The translations under genes and the position numbers were made by a program. A stretch of DNA of 48,366 nt from Streptomyces bohaiensis (lineage in GTDB: Bacteria; Actinomycetota; Actinomycetes; Streptomycetales; Streptomycetaceae): positions 1 to 48,366 of the forward strand of contig NZ_JAAVJC010000010.1 in assembly GCF_012033785.1 (NCBI RefSeq), written 5' to 3'. Positions 17,345-26,375 of this stretch are shown piece after piece (the stretch's first letter is position 1; each line of letters begins with the position of its first letter). A model generated the notes under the pieces. That model worked only from the letters and a program-made list of their open reading frames with translations, did no database searches and was not told the origin of the DNA.

Positions 17345-18286
17345 GTGGGGGATGTGGCAGTCGGAGCACGGTCCGGGGGCGCCGACGGACCGGAGCGGCG
17401 TCCGGCTACGGGAGATCCCGAGCCGAACGCGCACGGGGCCGACGAGAGCGGTGAGATGGACGGTCGAACACCTGAACCAGCCGAGCCCGGCGAGGGCGAG
17501 GACGGCGGCCGGGAAGGGCGCGGACGGACGAAGAACCGTTCGTTCTGGAAGGAACTGCCGATCCTCATCGGCGTCGCCCTCGTGCTGGCTCTGCTGATCA
17601 AGACCTTCCTCCTGCAGGCCTTCTCCATCCCCTCGGACTCGATGCAGAACACCCTGCAGCGGGGGGACCGGGTACTCGTCGACAAGTTGACCCCCTGGTT
17701 CGGCGCGACGCCCGACCGCGGCGAGGTCATCGTCTTCCGTGATCCGGGCGGGTGGCTTCCGCCCCCCGCCGACGAGGGCGGCTTCTGGCCGGCGGTGCAG
17801 GAAGGGCTGAGTCAGATCGGTCTCATGCCGTCCGCCGAGGACCAGAACCTCATCAAGCGCGTCATCGCCGTCGGTGGGGACACGGTGGAGTGCCAGGAGG
17901 GCGGTCCTGTGACCGTCAACGGCGTGGCGGTCCAGGAGACGGATTTCATCTTCCCCGGTAACACGGCGTGCGACGACCGGCCGTTCGGCCCGATCGACAT
18001 CCCGGAAGGACGCCTGTGGGTCATGGGTGACCACCGGCAGGACTCCCAGGACTCGCGTTTCCACATGAACGGTCCCGGCGGCGGCACCGTCTCCGAGGAC
18101 AGCGTGGTCGGCCGGGCCGTCGTCGTGGCCTGGCCGATCAACCGGTGGTCGGTTCTGTCCGTCCCCTCGGGCTACTCTTCCCTGGACAACGCGATGGCCG
18201 TGGCGGCACCGGGCGCCCTGGGGCTGGCCGGCGCCGTCCCTCTGGTGCTGCTTCGGCGTCACCTCACAGCCGCCGCGCGCCGCTGA
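17345..18286 (+). CDS. sipY: Type I signal peptidase 3 of 4
   Basis: The 313-residue product has a long Gly/Asp/Glu-rich cytoplasmic N-terminus (about 70 residues). Membrane helix LPILIGVALVLALLIKTFLLQAF, catalytic Ser in PSDSMQNTLQ, Lys in QNLIKRVIAVGGD, and box WVMGDHRQDSQDSRFH follow. A C-terminal membrane helix (about 285-302, ALGLAGAVPLVLL) ends in Arg-rich residues. This topology matches SipY, the main signal peptidase of S. lividans (family knowledge). The GTG at 17345 is chosen for length; a later ATG at 17457 would shorten the leader. A 157-bp gap separates it from sipX. Confidence 0.9.
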   Translation: MGDVAVGARSGGADGPERRPATGDPEPNAHGADESGEMDGRTPEPAEPGEGEDGGREGRGRTKNRSFWKELPILIGVALVLALLIKTFLLQAFSIPSDSMQNTLQRGDRVLVDKLTPWFGATPDRGEVIVFRDPGGWLPPPADEGGFWPAVQEGLSQIGLMPSAEDQNLIKRVIAVGGDTVECQEGGPVTVNGVAVQETDFIFPGNTACDDRPFGPIDIPEGRLWVMGDHRQDSQDSRFHMNGPGGGTVSEDSVVGRAVVVAWPINRWSVLSVPSGYSSLDNAMAVAAPGALGLAGAVPLVLLRRHLTAAARR

Positions 18287-18514
18287 CCCTCCCGGCGAAC
18301 ACCGACGGCTCTGCCGACGTGCCGGTGGCCGTCGTGCGCGCGGGCGGGGTTCGCCGCGCAGCGGGCCCGGCGTTCGACGGATCGCCGGTGCGCCATCTCG
18401 GGCGCCGGCTGTCGTTCCGACACAGGCGGTGCGGGGCCGGGGCGGGCGGCGGGAGCGGTTCCCGCGCCCGCTGGGTAGGGTCACGGTTCCGAGGTAGGGA
18501 AGTGGGAGGACGTC

Positions 18515-19228
18515 ATGAGCGCAGCACGTCGCGGTCGAGGACGCCTCGGGCGCCTGCTCGCCAACCTCATCGTGGCCGTGGGGTGTGTTCTCTTTCTCGG
18601 GGGCTTCGTGATGGCGGCCTTCCTCTACCAGCCCTACCTCGTGCCCACCGACTCGATGGCCCCGACCGTCTCGGCGGACGACCGGGTGGTCGCGCAGCGG
18701 ATCGACGGCCACGAGGTGCGCCGTGGCGACATCGTTGTCTTCAGGGACACCGCCTGGAGCGAACTGCCGATGGTGAAGCGGGTCGTCGGGGTGGGCGGCG
18801 ACCACGTGACCTGCTGTGACGACCGCGGCCTGCTGCAGGTCAACGGGGCGCCCGTGCCCGAGCCCTACCGGACCGGCGGGGGCCCCGCCTCCCGTCATGA
18901 CTTCGACGCGCGGGTCCCCGAAGGGGAGCTCTTCCTGCTGGGGGACGAGCGGCTGGACTCGGTCGACTCCCGGTCGCTGCTGGCCGAGGGCGGGACCGGC
19001 ACGGTCAGCACGGACGCCGTGGTGGCCCGCGTCGAGGCGGTGGCGTGGCCGCCCGGTCGGGCGGGCCTGATCTCACGGCCCGGGTCGTTCGCGGAGCTCC
19101 CCGGCGGAGTTTCGGACCCCGGTCCGCTCAGGTTGCTCGTGACGTCGACCGTCGTCGGGGCCGTCCTGATCATGGTGGGTTCGACCACGGGCGCGATTAC
19201 CGCGCGTGTCGCGCGCCGGAAGGCGTAA
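18515..19228 (+). CDS. sipZ: Type I signal peptidase 4 of 4
   Basis: The 237-residue product starts MSAARRGRGRLGRLLAN with GTGGGAGGACG as ribosome site. Order: membrane helix (about 17-39), catalytic Ser in VPTDSMAPTV, Lys in LPMVKRVVGVGGD, box LLGDERLDSVDSRSL, and a C-terminal helix (LLVTSTVVGAVLIMVGST). It departs from the other three: the Ser box has PTDSM, the DHR of the last box is DER, and the Ser-Lys spacing is shorter. A 228-bp gap from sipY suggests a separate promoter, as reported for the S. lividans sipZ unit. Confidence 0.88.
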   Translation: MSAARRGRGRLGRLLANLIVAVGCVLFLGGFVMAAFLYQPYLVPTDSMAPTVSADDRVVAQRIDGHEVRRGDIVVFRDTAWSELPMVKRVVGVGGDHVTCCDDRGLLQVNGAPVPEPYRTGGGPASRHDFDARVPEGELFLLGDERLDSVDSRSLLAEGGTGTVSTDAVVARVEAVAWPPGRAGLISRPGSFAELPGGVSDPGPLRLLVTSTVVGAVLIMVGSTTGAITARVARRKA

Positions 19229-19338
19229 CGTTCACTCTGGCGGTAGGCGTGACACTGGGTGACCGCGTGTGACATCGTGCGCGCTCGCTCCGCCGTGAAG
19301 CACAATGTGTGGACGTGAACGGCTGAAGGGATCACGCG

Positions 19339-19680
19339 ATGAGCGCCGAGGATCTCGAGAAGTACGAGACCGAGATGGAGCTGAAGCTCTATCGGGAGTA
19401 TCGGGATGTGGTCGGACTCTTCACCTACGTGATCGAGACCGACCGGCGCTTCTACCTCACCAACGACTACGAGATGCAGGTCCATTCGGTGCAGGGCGAG
19501 GTGTTCTTCGAGGTCTCCATGGCGGACGCCTGGGTCTGGGACATGTACCGGCCCGCTCGCTTCGTCAAACAGGTGCGGGTGCTCACGTTCAAGGACGTGA
19601 ACATCGAGGAGCTGAACCGGAGCGAGCTGGACCTCACCCAGGACTCGGGCTTCGGCTCGTCCGGCGAATCGGGCGGCTGA
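19339..19680 (+). CDS. DUF2469 family protein
   Basis: The 113-residue acidic cytoplasmic protein begins MSAEDLEKYETEMELKLYREYRDVV and contains YVIETDRRFYLTNDYEM and DAWVWDMYRPARFVKQVRVLTFKDVNIEEL. It is one of the most conserved actinobacterial proteins of unknown function and in the phylum usually lies between signal peptidase/rnhB genes and yraN. AAGGGATCA is the ribosome site. Here yraN is not next; the M23 peptidase gene follows because of the inversion described at 19721. Confidence 0.93.
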   Translation: MSAEDLEKYETEMELKLYREYRDVVGLFTYVIETDRRFYLTNDYEMQVHSVQGEVFFEVSMADAWVWDMYRPARFVKQVRVLTFKDVNIEELNRSELDLTQDSGFGSSGESGG

Positions 19681-19720
19681 GGCCGAGGCGGCGGCCCGGC
19701 GTGTCACCCCGGTGAACACT

Positions 19721-19769
19721 GTCACCCTGCGGGGTGACGAAGTTATCCACAGTCGACCGGTTGTCCACC
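19721..19769. repeat. Left copy of 49-bp imperfect inverted repeat with two DnaA-box-like 9-mers
   Basis: Aligned without gaps to the reverse complement of 26376-26424, 36 of 49 positions agree by hand count. It contains TTATCCACA (19743-19751) and TTGTCCACC (19761-19769), starts 18 bp apart. Its first 18 bases (GTCACCC-TGCG-GGGTGAC) form a perfect 7-bp palindrome. It lies between DUF2469 and the M23 gene, 42 bp before the M23 start, so it may also act in that gene's promoter. Confidence 0.65.
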
Positions 19770-19810
19770 AAGATCGACAACGGTGGCGGTGCGGCTGCCA
19801 GTCTCCGCAC

Positions 19811-20920
19811 ATGGTCGCACCGCGAAGCTCACTCAGCCGCTTGCTCGTCTCCACCGTCGCCCTGGCGGCCGCCGCTCTGGTCTGCGCCGTCTCCGTGCCC
19901 CTGGTCGCAGCCACCGCCCGCGTGGGCGGTGGGGCGTCCGATGCGACGGAGACCCCGCCCCGGTCTGCGGAGCGCAGTCCTTGCCCCGACTGCCGCGAAG
20001 GGCGCGCACGGACCGCGTCGCCGCTGCGGTCCGTCCCCGCCGCCTCGGCCTCCGAGGCGGCGGATGCGGCCCGCAGCTCGGAGGAGACCGACGAGCCGGC
20101 GCACCCGAGCCCTTCTCCGGGGGATCGGGCCAAGGCTGTGCTGCCGGCGCCGCCCACGCGGCCCGCTCCCCCCACGGTGGGGCCCCAACCGCCGGACGCG
20201 GCTGACGCCGCCCCCTCCCCGGTGGGACCTCGGCCCGGGCCCGACGGCGGCACCGCCCATGCGCCGGCAGCCCGGCCCTGGCAGCCCGGCAGCGGCGCGG
20301 ACTGGCCGTTGTCGCCGGCTCCGGCGCTCCTGCGCCTCTGGGAGCCGCCTCCGGCACCGTGGGCACCCGGGCACCGCGGGGTGGACCTCGCCGCGAGTCC
20401 GGGAGACCTCGTACGAGCGGCGGTGGACGGTCATGTCTCCTTCGCCGGGGCTGTCGCCGGCCGCGACGTCCTGGTCATCACGGTGGCGGGCACGAATCTG
20501 CGCATGACGCACGAGCCGGTCACCGCCCGGGTTGCGGTCGGCAGCGCGGTCCGGCGCGGGCAGCTCGTGGGCGCGGTCGCCGACGGTCCGTTCCACTGCG
20601 CCGATGGCTGCGTCCACTGGGGCCTTCTCGAGGGCCGCACCTATCTGGATCCGCTGACGCTGCTCCGGCGTGGCCCGTCCCGGCTGCTTCCCGTGCTGGA
20701 CGTCCCCCTCCCGACGGGCCGCAGCGAGCACGAGTCCCGCGCGGAGGCCGCTCCTTCTCGCCCGGCGGTCCCGCGTCGCGCCGCCGGGCAGCGATCGCAC
20801 CGTTCGCAGCGTGCGGACCGGCGCACCCGCTCGGCGCGCGGACCGGCACGCGGGCCGAGGGCAGGTGACGGCCCGCAGCGGCCCCCTGTTCCGGAGAGGG
20901 CGGGGCCGCCACGCAGCTGA
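19811..20920 (+). CDS. Secreted M23-family peptidase-like protein
   Basis: Predicted cell-wall endopeptidase or M23-like binding protein. The 369 residues comprise a signal peptide (about 1-36, LVSTVALAAAALVCAVSVPLVAA) and a 140-residue Ala/Pro-rich linker with a CPDC pair. The M23 domain (about 190-295) has HRGVDLAASPGDLVRAAVDGHVSFAG and GTNLRMTHEPV. HxxxD is present, but the usual H-x-H pair appears as CVHWGL, losing the first His, as in some actinobacterial homologues. A basic Arg/Ser-rich tail follows. The ATG at 19811 is chosen because it opens the signal peptide. In the usual gene order it would be divergent from rpsB; here it follows DUF2469. Confidence 0.85.
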   Translation: MVAPRSSLSRLLVSTVALAAAALVCAVSVPLVAATARVGGGASDATETPPRSAERSPCPDCREGRARTASPLRSVPAASASEAADAARSSEETDEPAHPSPSPGDRAKAVLPAPPTRPAPPTVGPQPPDAADAAPSPVGPRPGPDGGTAHAPAARPWQPGSGADWPLSPAPALLRLWEPPPAPWAPGHRGVDLAASPGDLVRAAVDGHVSFAGAVAGRDVLVITVAGTNLRMTHEPVTARVAVGSAVRRGQLVGAVADGPFHCADGCVHWGLLEGRTYLDPLTLLRRGPSRLLPVLDVPLPTGRSEHESRAEAAPSRPAVPRRAAGQRSHRSQRADRRTRSARGPARGPRAGDGPQRPPVPERAGPPRS

Positions 20921-21134
20921 GCGTCGGTTCCCGCGTGGCTCGGCACCGCGCGGAGACGCCGCGCCGGAACGATCGGGCCGGGCCGGACGCCCCCTGCACT
21001 TGTCCGCGGCCGGCGGGCAGCGGTGCGGGCGTCGGTGGTCCCGCAGCGCGACCACCGACAGGAGGAGCTCGTCCCACGGCACGTGAGCGCGTCGCGGTAC
21101 CACGCGTCGTCCGGACGGAGAGGGCGGCGCTCCC

Positions 21135-21722
21135 TCAGGGCAGCGAGCCGGCGGCCCCGCGCAGCGCGAGAGTCACAGCGCTCTCCGCCACCAGTCTCCG
21201 GTCCTCGACACCGAGTGCCGCCCGCCGCACAGCGGCATCGACCACACCCTGCACCAGCACGGCCGCCAGCCGGGGGTCCGGGTGGCCCAACTCCGTCATC
21301 ACCTGCACCACCAGATCGACGAGCGCTCCGTGCGCGGCGCGGATCTGCTCGCGCGCTGCTGTGTCCAACTCGGCAGCGGCGATCGCCACCACCGCCTGAT
21401 GGCGGTCGTCCCCGGCAAGCGCCAACTGCGCCCGCACGTAGGCTTCCAGCCGCCCTTGCGGAGTGGCCGCACCGCGGACAGCCTCCTCCACTTCCGCGGC
21501 CCACCGCGGAAAGTCGGCCGCACACAGCGCCTCGACCACGGCTCCGCGGGACCGGAAGTACTCGTAGACGGAGGACCGGGCCAACCCGGTGCGCTCCGCG
21601 AGTGCGGGAAAAGTGAGCGCTCGGGTCCCGCCCGAGGACAGGAGCTCACGGGCGGCAGCCAGCAGCGCCTCGCGCTGCTGGCGACGGTGCTCGGCCACGG
21701 AGGCCGCAGTGATCCTCGGCAC
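21135..21722 (-). CDS. TetR-family transcriptional regulator
   Basis: The 195-residue product has an N-terminal helix-turn-helix (residues about 15-60: REALLAAARELLSSGGTRALTFPALAERTGLARSSVYEYFRSRGAVVEAL) and a helical ligand-binding region. Homologues sit just downstream of whiG in streptomycetes, and here it is likewise downstream of whiG on the same strand, 271 bp away. No palindromic operator was found nearby. Target and ligand unknown. Confidence 0.88.
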   Translation of the reverse strand: MPRITAASVAEHRRQQREALLAAARELLSSGGTRALTFPALAERTGLARSSVYEYFRSRGAVVEALCAADFPRWAAEVEEAVRGAATPQGRLEAYVRAQLALAGDDRHQAVVAIAAAELDTAAREQIRAAHGALVDLVVQVMTELGHPDPRLAAVLVQGVVDAAVRRAALGVEDRRLVAESAVTLALRGAAGSLP

Positions 21723-21993
21723 GCTCCCAGCCTAGAGCCATCGCTCGCGGGGGAGCACCGTCCCGGTACACATCCGTGCTGCCGCCGGCCGGGCGTCGCC
21801 GGCCCGCCCCTCCTCGCGGAACCCGTGGGGGTGACCGGCGCCCACGGCACGCCCCCTGCGCACGGACCGGGGGAACCGCGCGGTGGGGCCGGACGGCCGG
21901 CGAAGCCGGGCGTGGCCGACCGATCCGTCCGCCGGTGTCGCCGCAGCGCCCCCACCCACGTGTGCCCGCCGCTCTCCGTGCCGTCCGAGCCGG

Positions 21994-22836
21994 TCAGCGT
22001 CGGACGTCGCTCAGTTTCGCCCGCAGTTGCAGGACCGACTTGCTGTGGATCTGGCTGACGCGACTCTCGGTGACGCCGAGGACCTGCCCGATCTCGGCGA
22101 GCGTCAGCCCCTCGTAGTAGTAGAGGGTGACGACGGTCTTCTCCCGCTGAGGGAGCGTGTTGATGGCCCGGGCCAACAGCCTCCGGAGCTCCCGGTCCTC
22201 CGCCACTTCGACGGGGTCGTCGGCCGACCGGTCCTCCAGGGTGTCCATGAGGCTGAGGTCGCCCTCGCCGCCCACATGGAGCATCTCCTCCAGGGCCACC
22301 GTGTTCGCCAGCGACAACTGCCCGAACAAGGCGTGGAGCTCCTCGACCGGAATGCCCATCTCCTGCGCCACCTCGCCCTCGGACGGGGTGCGGCGCAGCT
22401 CGGCCTCGAGCGCGGCATGGGCTCGCTCGAACGCGCGCGCCTTCTGTCGCACCGAGCGCGGGATCCAGTCCAGGGCCCGCAGCTCATCGATCATGGCCCC
22501 GCGGATACGGGTGATCGCGTAGGTCTCGAACTTGATCGAGCGGCTGGGGTCGAACTTCTCGATGGCGTCGATCAGGCCGAAGATGCCGGAGGAGACGAAG
22601 TCCGCCTGTTCGACGTTGGGCGGCAGACCGACACTCACCCGGCCGGCGACGTACTTGACCAGCGGCGAGTAGTGAAGGATCAACTGCTCCCTGAGCCGCT
22701 CTCCCCCCGTCGCCTTGTAGCGGTGCCACAGCTCCTCGAGGGTGGTGGGGGGACGGTGGGGCACGGTCCTCTCCGGCGCGGCCGCGTCCGGGGCTTCCGG
22801 AACCGGCGCGGGGGGCCCGGGGGTGCGCTGTGGCAT
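21994..22836 (-). CDS. whiG: RNA polymerase sigma factor WhiG (sporulation)
   Basis: FliA-type sigma factor that commits aerial hyphae of Streptomyces to sporulation, activating whiH and whiI (established). The 280-residue sequence has a Pro-rich leader. Region 2 is [56 protein letters not shown]. Region 3 includes [13 protein letters not shown], and region 4 is [39 protein letters not shown]. The end [10 protein letters not shown] matches the family. Its presence is the best single indication that the organism sporulates. It is 200 bp downstream of dprA. Confidence 0.96.
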   Translation of the reverse strand: MPQRTPGPPAPVPEAPDAAAPERTVPHRPPTTLEELWHRYKATGGERLREQLILHYSPLVKYVAGRVSVGLPPNVEQADFVSSGIFGLIDAIEKFDPSRSIKFETYAITRIRGAMIDELRALDWIPRSVRQKARAFERAHAALEAELRRTPSEGEVAQEMGIPVEELHALFGQLSLANTVALEEMLHVGGEGDLSLMDTLEDRSADDPVEVAEDRELRRLLARAINTLPQREKTVVTLYYYEGLTLAEIGQVLGVTESRVSQIHSKSVLQLRAKLSDVRR

Positions 22837-23036
22837 GCGTCGTCTGCAACCGTTCTACGGTGGTCTGTGCGAATGGTGCCGGTTCGAGCGGAACCTCGGT
22901 GAGCGTAGCGTGACATCGGCGCCGCACTGCGCATATAGCCCTGGGACGCTCATGCGCAGATACGTTCCGCCCACCGCACCGTGGTGTGACGGTGCCAGGC
23001 GCGCCCGGGGCGCGCCGACGGCGCGCCGGTCGGCGC

Positions 23037-24311
23037 TCAGCGGCGCAGGGACCACGACTCGCCGCTCCGTTCGACGTAGCCGAGCGCACACAGCTCCAGC
23101 AGCACGGCCTGCGCGCCGGCGACACCACAGCCCGCGTCCGCTGCGATCTGCTCGACCGCCGCCGCCCCGCCGGGCGGCACCGCTCCGAGCACGCGCCCCG
23201 CCGGCTCGGTCAGCAGGTCCCGGGGGTCGGTGGTTCCGGCGACGTCCGCCAGCTCACCCATCGCCCCCACCAGCTCGATCACCTCCTCGGCGCGCGACAC
23301 CAGGTGGGCGCCGCCCCGCAGCAGTTGGTGCACCCCGTCCGACTGCGCCGACAGGACCGAGCCCGGGACCCCCATGACATGGCGTCCCAACGCGGCGGCG
23401 CGGCGGGCGGTCGCCAGCGCCCCGCTGCGCGGCGCGGCCTCCACGACCACCGTCCCGCGGGTCAGCGCCGCCAGCAGCCGGTTGCGCTGCAGGAAGCGGT
23501 GGCGGGTCGGGTGGCCACCCGGCGGCAGTTCGCTCACCATCAGGCCCTGCGCCCGGACCCGCTCCAGCAGACCGGCATGGCCCGCCGGATAGCCGGTGTC
23601 CACCCCCGAGGCCAGCACCGCCACGGTCTGCCCGCCTCCCCTCAGGGCTCCCTGGTGGGCGGCCCCGTCGACGCCGTAGGCGGCTCCGGAGGCGACTGTC
23701 CAGCCGCGGGCGGCCAGTGACCGTGCCAGGTCCGTGGCCACCCACGCCCCGTAGTCCGTGCAGGCGCGGGCGCCCACCACGGCGACCGAGCGCACGGCCA
23801 GCAGCCGCAGCGAGGCTGTCCCGCGAACCCAGAGACCCACCGGTGCCGCGGCGCCCAGGTCGTCCAGCTGACTGGGCCACTCGGGGTCGCCGGGGGCGAC
23901 GAACCGGCCCCCGCAGGCGGCCGCCTCCGCCAGGGACGCCCGCGGGTCGGTCCGGCCGGCCCGGTGCCGCAGCCCCTCCCAGCGGCGTCGGCTCACCGAG
24001 CCGTCCCGCCTCCCGTCCTGCAGGTCCCGCCACGCCTCGACCGGCCCGTGCTGTGCCACCCAGCCGCCGACCACGGGGTCCCCGGGCTCCACCACGGCGG
24101 AGAGTGCCACTCGCGCCAGGCGTTCCTCGTCGGTGGGCCGGAGGGCGTCGCCGCCCTGGGCCGCGGGACAGCGGCCTGGGGCCCGTCCGTCGCCGCGGTC
24201 TCCAGGGCTGCCCGGGTCGTGCGCTTCCGGGGCACACACGTCGACCCCGCAGTCGTCCGTCCGGCTGTTCCCGGCGGGATCGCCACCGTCCGAACCGCGT
24301 GGGCGCGTCAC
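23037..24311 (-). CDS. dprA: DNA-processing protein DprA
   Basis: Binds incoming single-stranded DNA and loads RecA in transformable bacteria; its role in actinomycetes is unclear. The 424 residues comprise a low-complexity N-terminal extension (about 60 residues, to RPTDEERLARVALS), a helical domain, and the Rossmann-like core. Core landmarks are SVAVVGARACTDYG, SGAAYGVDGAAHQGAL, TVAVLASGVDTGYP, SELPPG, and FLQRNRLLAALTRGTVVVEA. A C-terminal winged-helix-like part follows. The GTG at 24311 overlaps the comM stop by 4 bp (GTGA), a coupled start, though a shorter true start near 24150 is possible. Confidence 0.9.
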   Translation of the reverse strand: MTRPRGSDGGDPAGNSRTDDCGVDVCAPEAHDPGSPGDRGDGRAPGRCPAAQGGDALRPTDEERLARVALSAVVEPGDPVVGGWVAQHGPVEAWRDLQDGRRDGSVSRRRWEGLRHRAGRTDPRASLAEAAACGGRFVAPGDPEWPSQLDDLGAAAPVGLWVRGTASLRLLAVRSVAVVGARACTDYGAWVATDLARSLAARGWTVASGAAYGVDGAAHQGALRGGGQTVAVLASGVDTGYPAGHAGLLERVRAQGLMVSELPPGGHPTRHRFLQRNRLLAALTRGTVVVEAAPRSGALATARRAAALGRHVMGVPGSVLSAQSDGVHQLLRGGAHLVSRAEEVIELVGAMGELADVAGTTDPRDLLTEPAGRVLGAVPPGGAAAVEQIAADAGCGVAGAQAVLLELCALGYVERSGESWSLRR

Positions 24312-25906
24312 GGCAGGCTCCCCACGAGCCCCGCACCCCGCACCACGCCCGACCGCAGGGACAGCGCCGCATCCATGTCGGACGCCGTCGGACGGTCGTG
24401 GCCCGCCAGGTCCGCGACCGTCCACGCGACGCGGAGCACCCGGTCGAGGCCGCGTGCGGTCAGCAACCCGCGGTCCATGTCCTGCTCGGCCCGCTGCAGT
24501 GCGCCCGGCGCGGGCGCCCAGCGGGAACGCAGCTCGTGGCCGGGGACCGATCCATTGACCTGCCAGGGGCGGTCCGCATAGCGGGCCGCGGCGCGCTCCC
24601 GGGCGGCGACGACGCGTGCCGCCACGGTCGACGTACTCTCGCTGCGCCCCGCGGAGAGCAGTTCGGCGCGGCCCACCGGCTCCACCGGGACCCGCAGGTC
24701 GACGCGGTCCATGAGCGGGCCCGAGAGGCGCGCGCGGTAGCGGCGGACGGTGTGAGGGGTGCACTCGCACCCGCCGGCGGCGGAGCCGTGCCGTCCGCAG
24801 GGGCAGGGGTTCGCCGCCAGCGCGAGCAGGAACCGCGCGGGCAGGCGCACGACACCCGCCGATCGGGCGATGACGACCAGCCCCGACTCCAGCGGTTGGC
24901 GCAGCGCGTCGAGGACCCGCCCGCTCATCTCCGCCGCCTCGTCGAGGAAGAGGACACCGTGGTGTGCGAGGGAGACCGCCCCCGGCCTCGGCAGCCCGGA
25001 GCCACCGCCGACCAGGGCTGCCATGGAAGCGGAGTGGTGGGGCGCGCAGTAGGGAGGTCTGTCGAGCAGCGGCCGTCCCTCCGGGAGGGTGCCGCTGACC
25101 GAGTGGACCGCGGTGACCTCCAGCGCCTCCTGCCGGGTGAGCGGCGGAAGCAGCCCCGGCAGTCTCTCCGCCAGCATGGTCTTCCCGGCCCCCGGGGTGC
25201 CCTTGAGGAACAGGTGATGCCGCCCGGCGGCGGCGATCTCCAGTGCCCGCCTGGCGGTGCGCTGCCCGGCGACCTCCGCCAGGTCCGGGCGGTGCTCCCC
25301 GCCCAGTGACGTCGAGCAGAGCCCCGCGGCCGCACCGGGCGGCAGCACCGAGGAGACGTCGGGGCCTTCGGTCACGGGTTCCTCGGGCGGCTCCGCGCCG
25401 GTCAGGACGGCCACCAGCTGCCGGAGGCTGCGCACACCGAGCACCGAGACCCCGGGGACCAGCGAGGCCTCCGTGGCGTTGGCCTCGGCGACCACCACGC
25501 GCCGACACCCGGCGTCGACGGCCGCGAGCACCGCGGGCAGCACGCCGTGGACCGGGCGCACCCGGCCGTCCAGGCCGAGCTCGCCCACCAGCACCAGCTC
25601 CGCCACCGCCGCGGGCTCGACGTGTTCCCCCGCCGCCAGCACCGCGCAGGCCACGGCGAGATCGAAGCCGGAGCCCGCCTTGGGCAGCGCGGCCGGGCTG
25701 AGCGCGACCGTCAGCTTCTTCTGCGGCCAGGCGATCCCGGAGTTGACCACGGCGGAGCGGACCCGGTCGCGTGCCTCGCTGAGCGACTTGTCGACCAGCC
25801 CCACCAGGGTGAAGGCCGCGACGCCGGGTTCGAGGTCGGCCTGGACCTCCACCACCACGCCCTCGACCCCGGTGACCGCCACCGAGCACGTCCGAGCGAA
25901 GACCAT
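24308..25906 (-). CDS. comM: Mg-chelatase-like / ComM family AAA+ ATPase
   Basis: ComM is a hexameric helicase that extends branch migration during integration of transformed DNA (family knowledge). The 532 residues open [28 protein letters not shown] and continue to an N-terminal Lon-protease-like domain. AAA+ motifs follow: Walker A GTPGAGKTM, Walker B GVLFLDEAAEM, sensor LALAANPCPCG with a zinc-like CPCG...CEC, and C-terminal SVPGHELRSRW and LTARGLDRVLRVAWTVADL. The ATG at 25906 shares one base with the yraN stop, indicating a yraN-comM-dprA operon. Confidence 0.93.
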   Translation of the reverse strand: MVFARTCSVAVTGVEGVVVEVQADLEPGVAAFTLVGLVDKSLSEARDRVRSAVVNSGIAWPQKKLTVALSPAALPKAGSGFDLAVACAVLAAGEHVEPAAVAELVLVGELGLDGRVRPVHGVLPAVLAAVDAGCRRVVVAEANATEASLVPGVSVLGVRSLRQLVAVLTGAEPPEEPVTEGPDVSSVLPPGAAAGLCSTSLGGEHRPDLAEVAGQRTARRALEIAAAGRHHLFLKGTPGAGKTMLAERLPGLLPPLTRQEALEVTAVHSVSGTLPEGRPLLDRPPYCAPHHSASMAALVGGGSGLPRPGAVSLAHHGVLFLDEAAEMSGRVLDALRQPLESGLVVIARSAGVVRLPARFLLALAANPCPCGRHGSAAGGCECTPHTVRRYRARLSGPLMDRVDLRVPVEPVGRAELLSAGRSESTSTVAARVVAARERAAARYADRPWQVNGSVPGHELRSRWAPAPGALQRAEQDMDRGLLTARGLDRVLRVAWTVADLAGHDRPTASDMDAALSLRSGVVRGAGLVGSLP

Positions 25907-26319
25907 CAGCCCACTCCTCGCGCGTGTTCCACCACGGCGGGCCCCCGGCGCGGCACCAGCACGCCGACCAGGTCGATGCGCACCCCGCCGGCGGGAGGGC
26001 CCCCGTAGCGCGGTAGCCACCGGGCGGCCAACCACTCCTCGGCCAGCCACCGCAGCCGGTCCAGCTGCCGTGGTCCCAGCCCCGCCATCGGGTGCTGTGG
26101 TCCGCCTGCAGTCCGGGTCTTCACCTCGCAGACCACCACCGCGGCCGCGGGGTCGCGGGGCCGCCGGCCGGCTGTGTCCACGTCCGTCCCCCGCGCCACG
26201 ATGTCGATCTCACCGCTCCGGCAGCGCCAGTTGCGGTCGATGACCGTCAGGCCGCTCTGCTCCAGCAGGCGTGCTGCGACCTGCTCCCCGTACCGTCCCA
26301 GAGCTCGTCGTCGATTCAT
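25906..26319 (-). CDS. yraN: YraN / UPF0102 family nuclease-fold protein
   Basis: The 137-residue product has a restriction-endonuclease-like fold: [37 protein letters not shown], with the E-x-D element (GEIDIV) followed by VCEVKTRT (ExK). It ends in a basic region. The YraN family is almost universal but its in-vivo role is unsettled. It is the first gene of the yraN-comM-dprA operon. Its start now faces rpsB across 586 bp; in other actinobacteria it follows DUF2469. Confidence 0.93.
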   Translation of the reverse strand: MNRRRALGRYGEQVAARLLEQSGLTVIDRNWRCRSGEIDIVARGTDVDTAGRRPRDPAAAVVVCEVKTRTAGGPQHPMAGLGPRQLDRLRWLAEEWLAARWLPRYGGPPAGGVRIDLVGVLVPRRGPAVVEHARGVG

Positions 26320-26375
26320 CGAGCCTCACCTCCGGGGCACACCGTGGACCAGTGGGCGCCGTCGCCGCACGGGGC

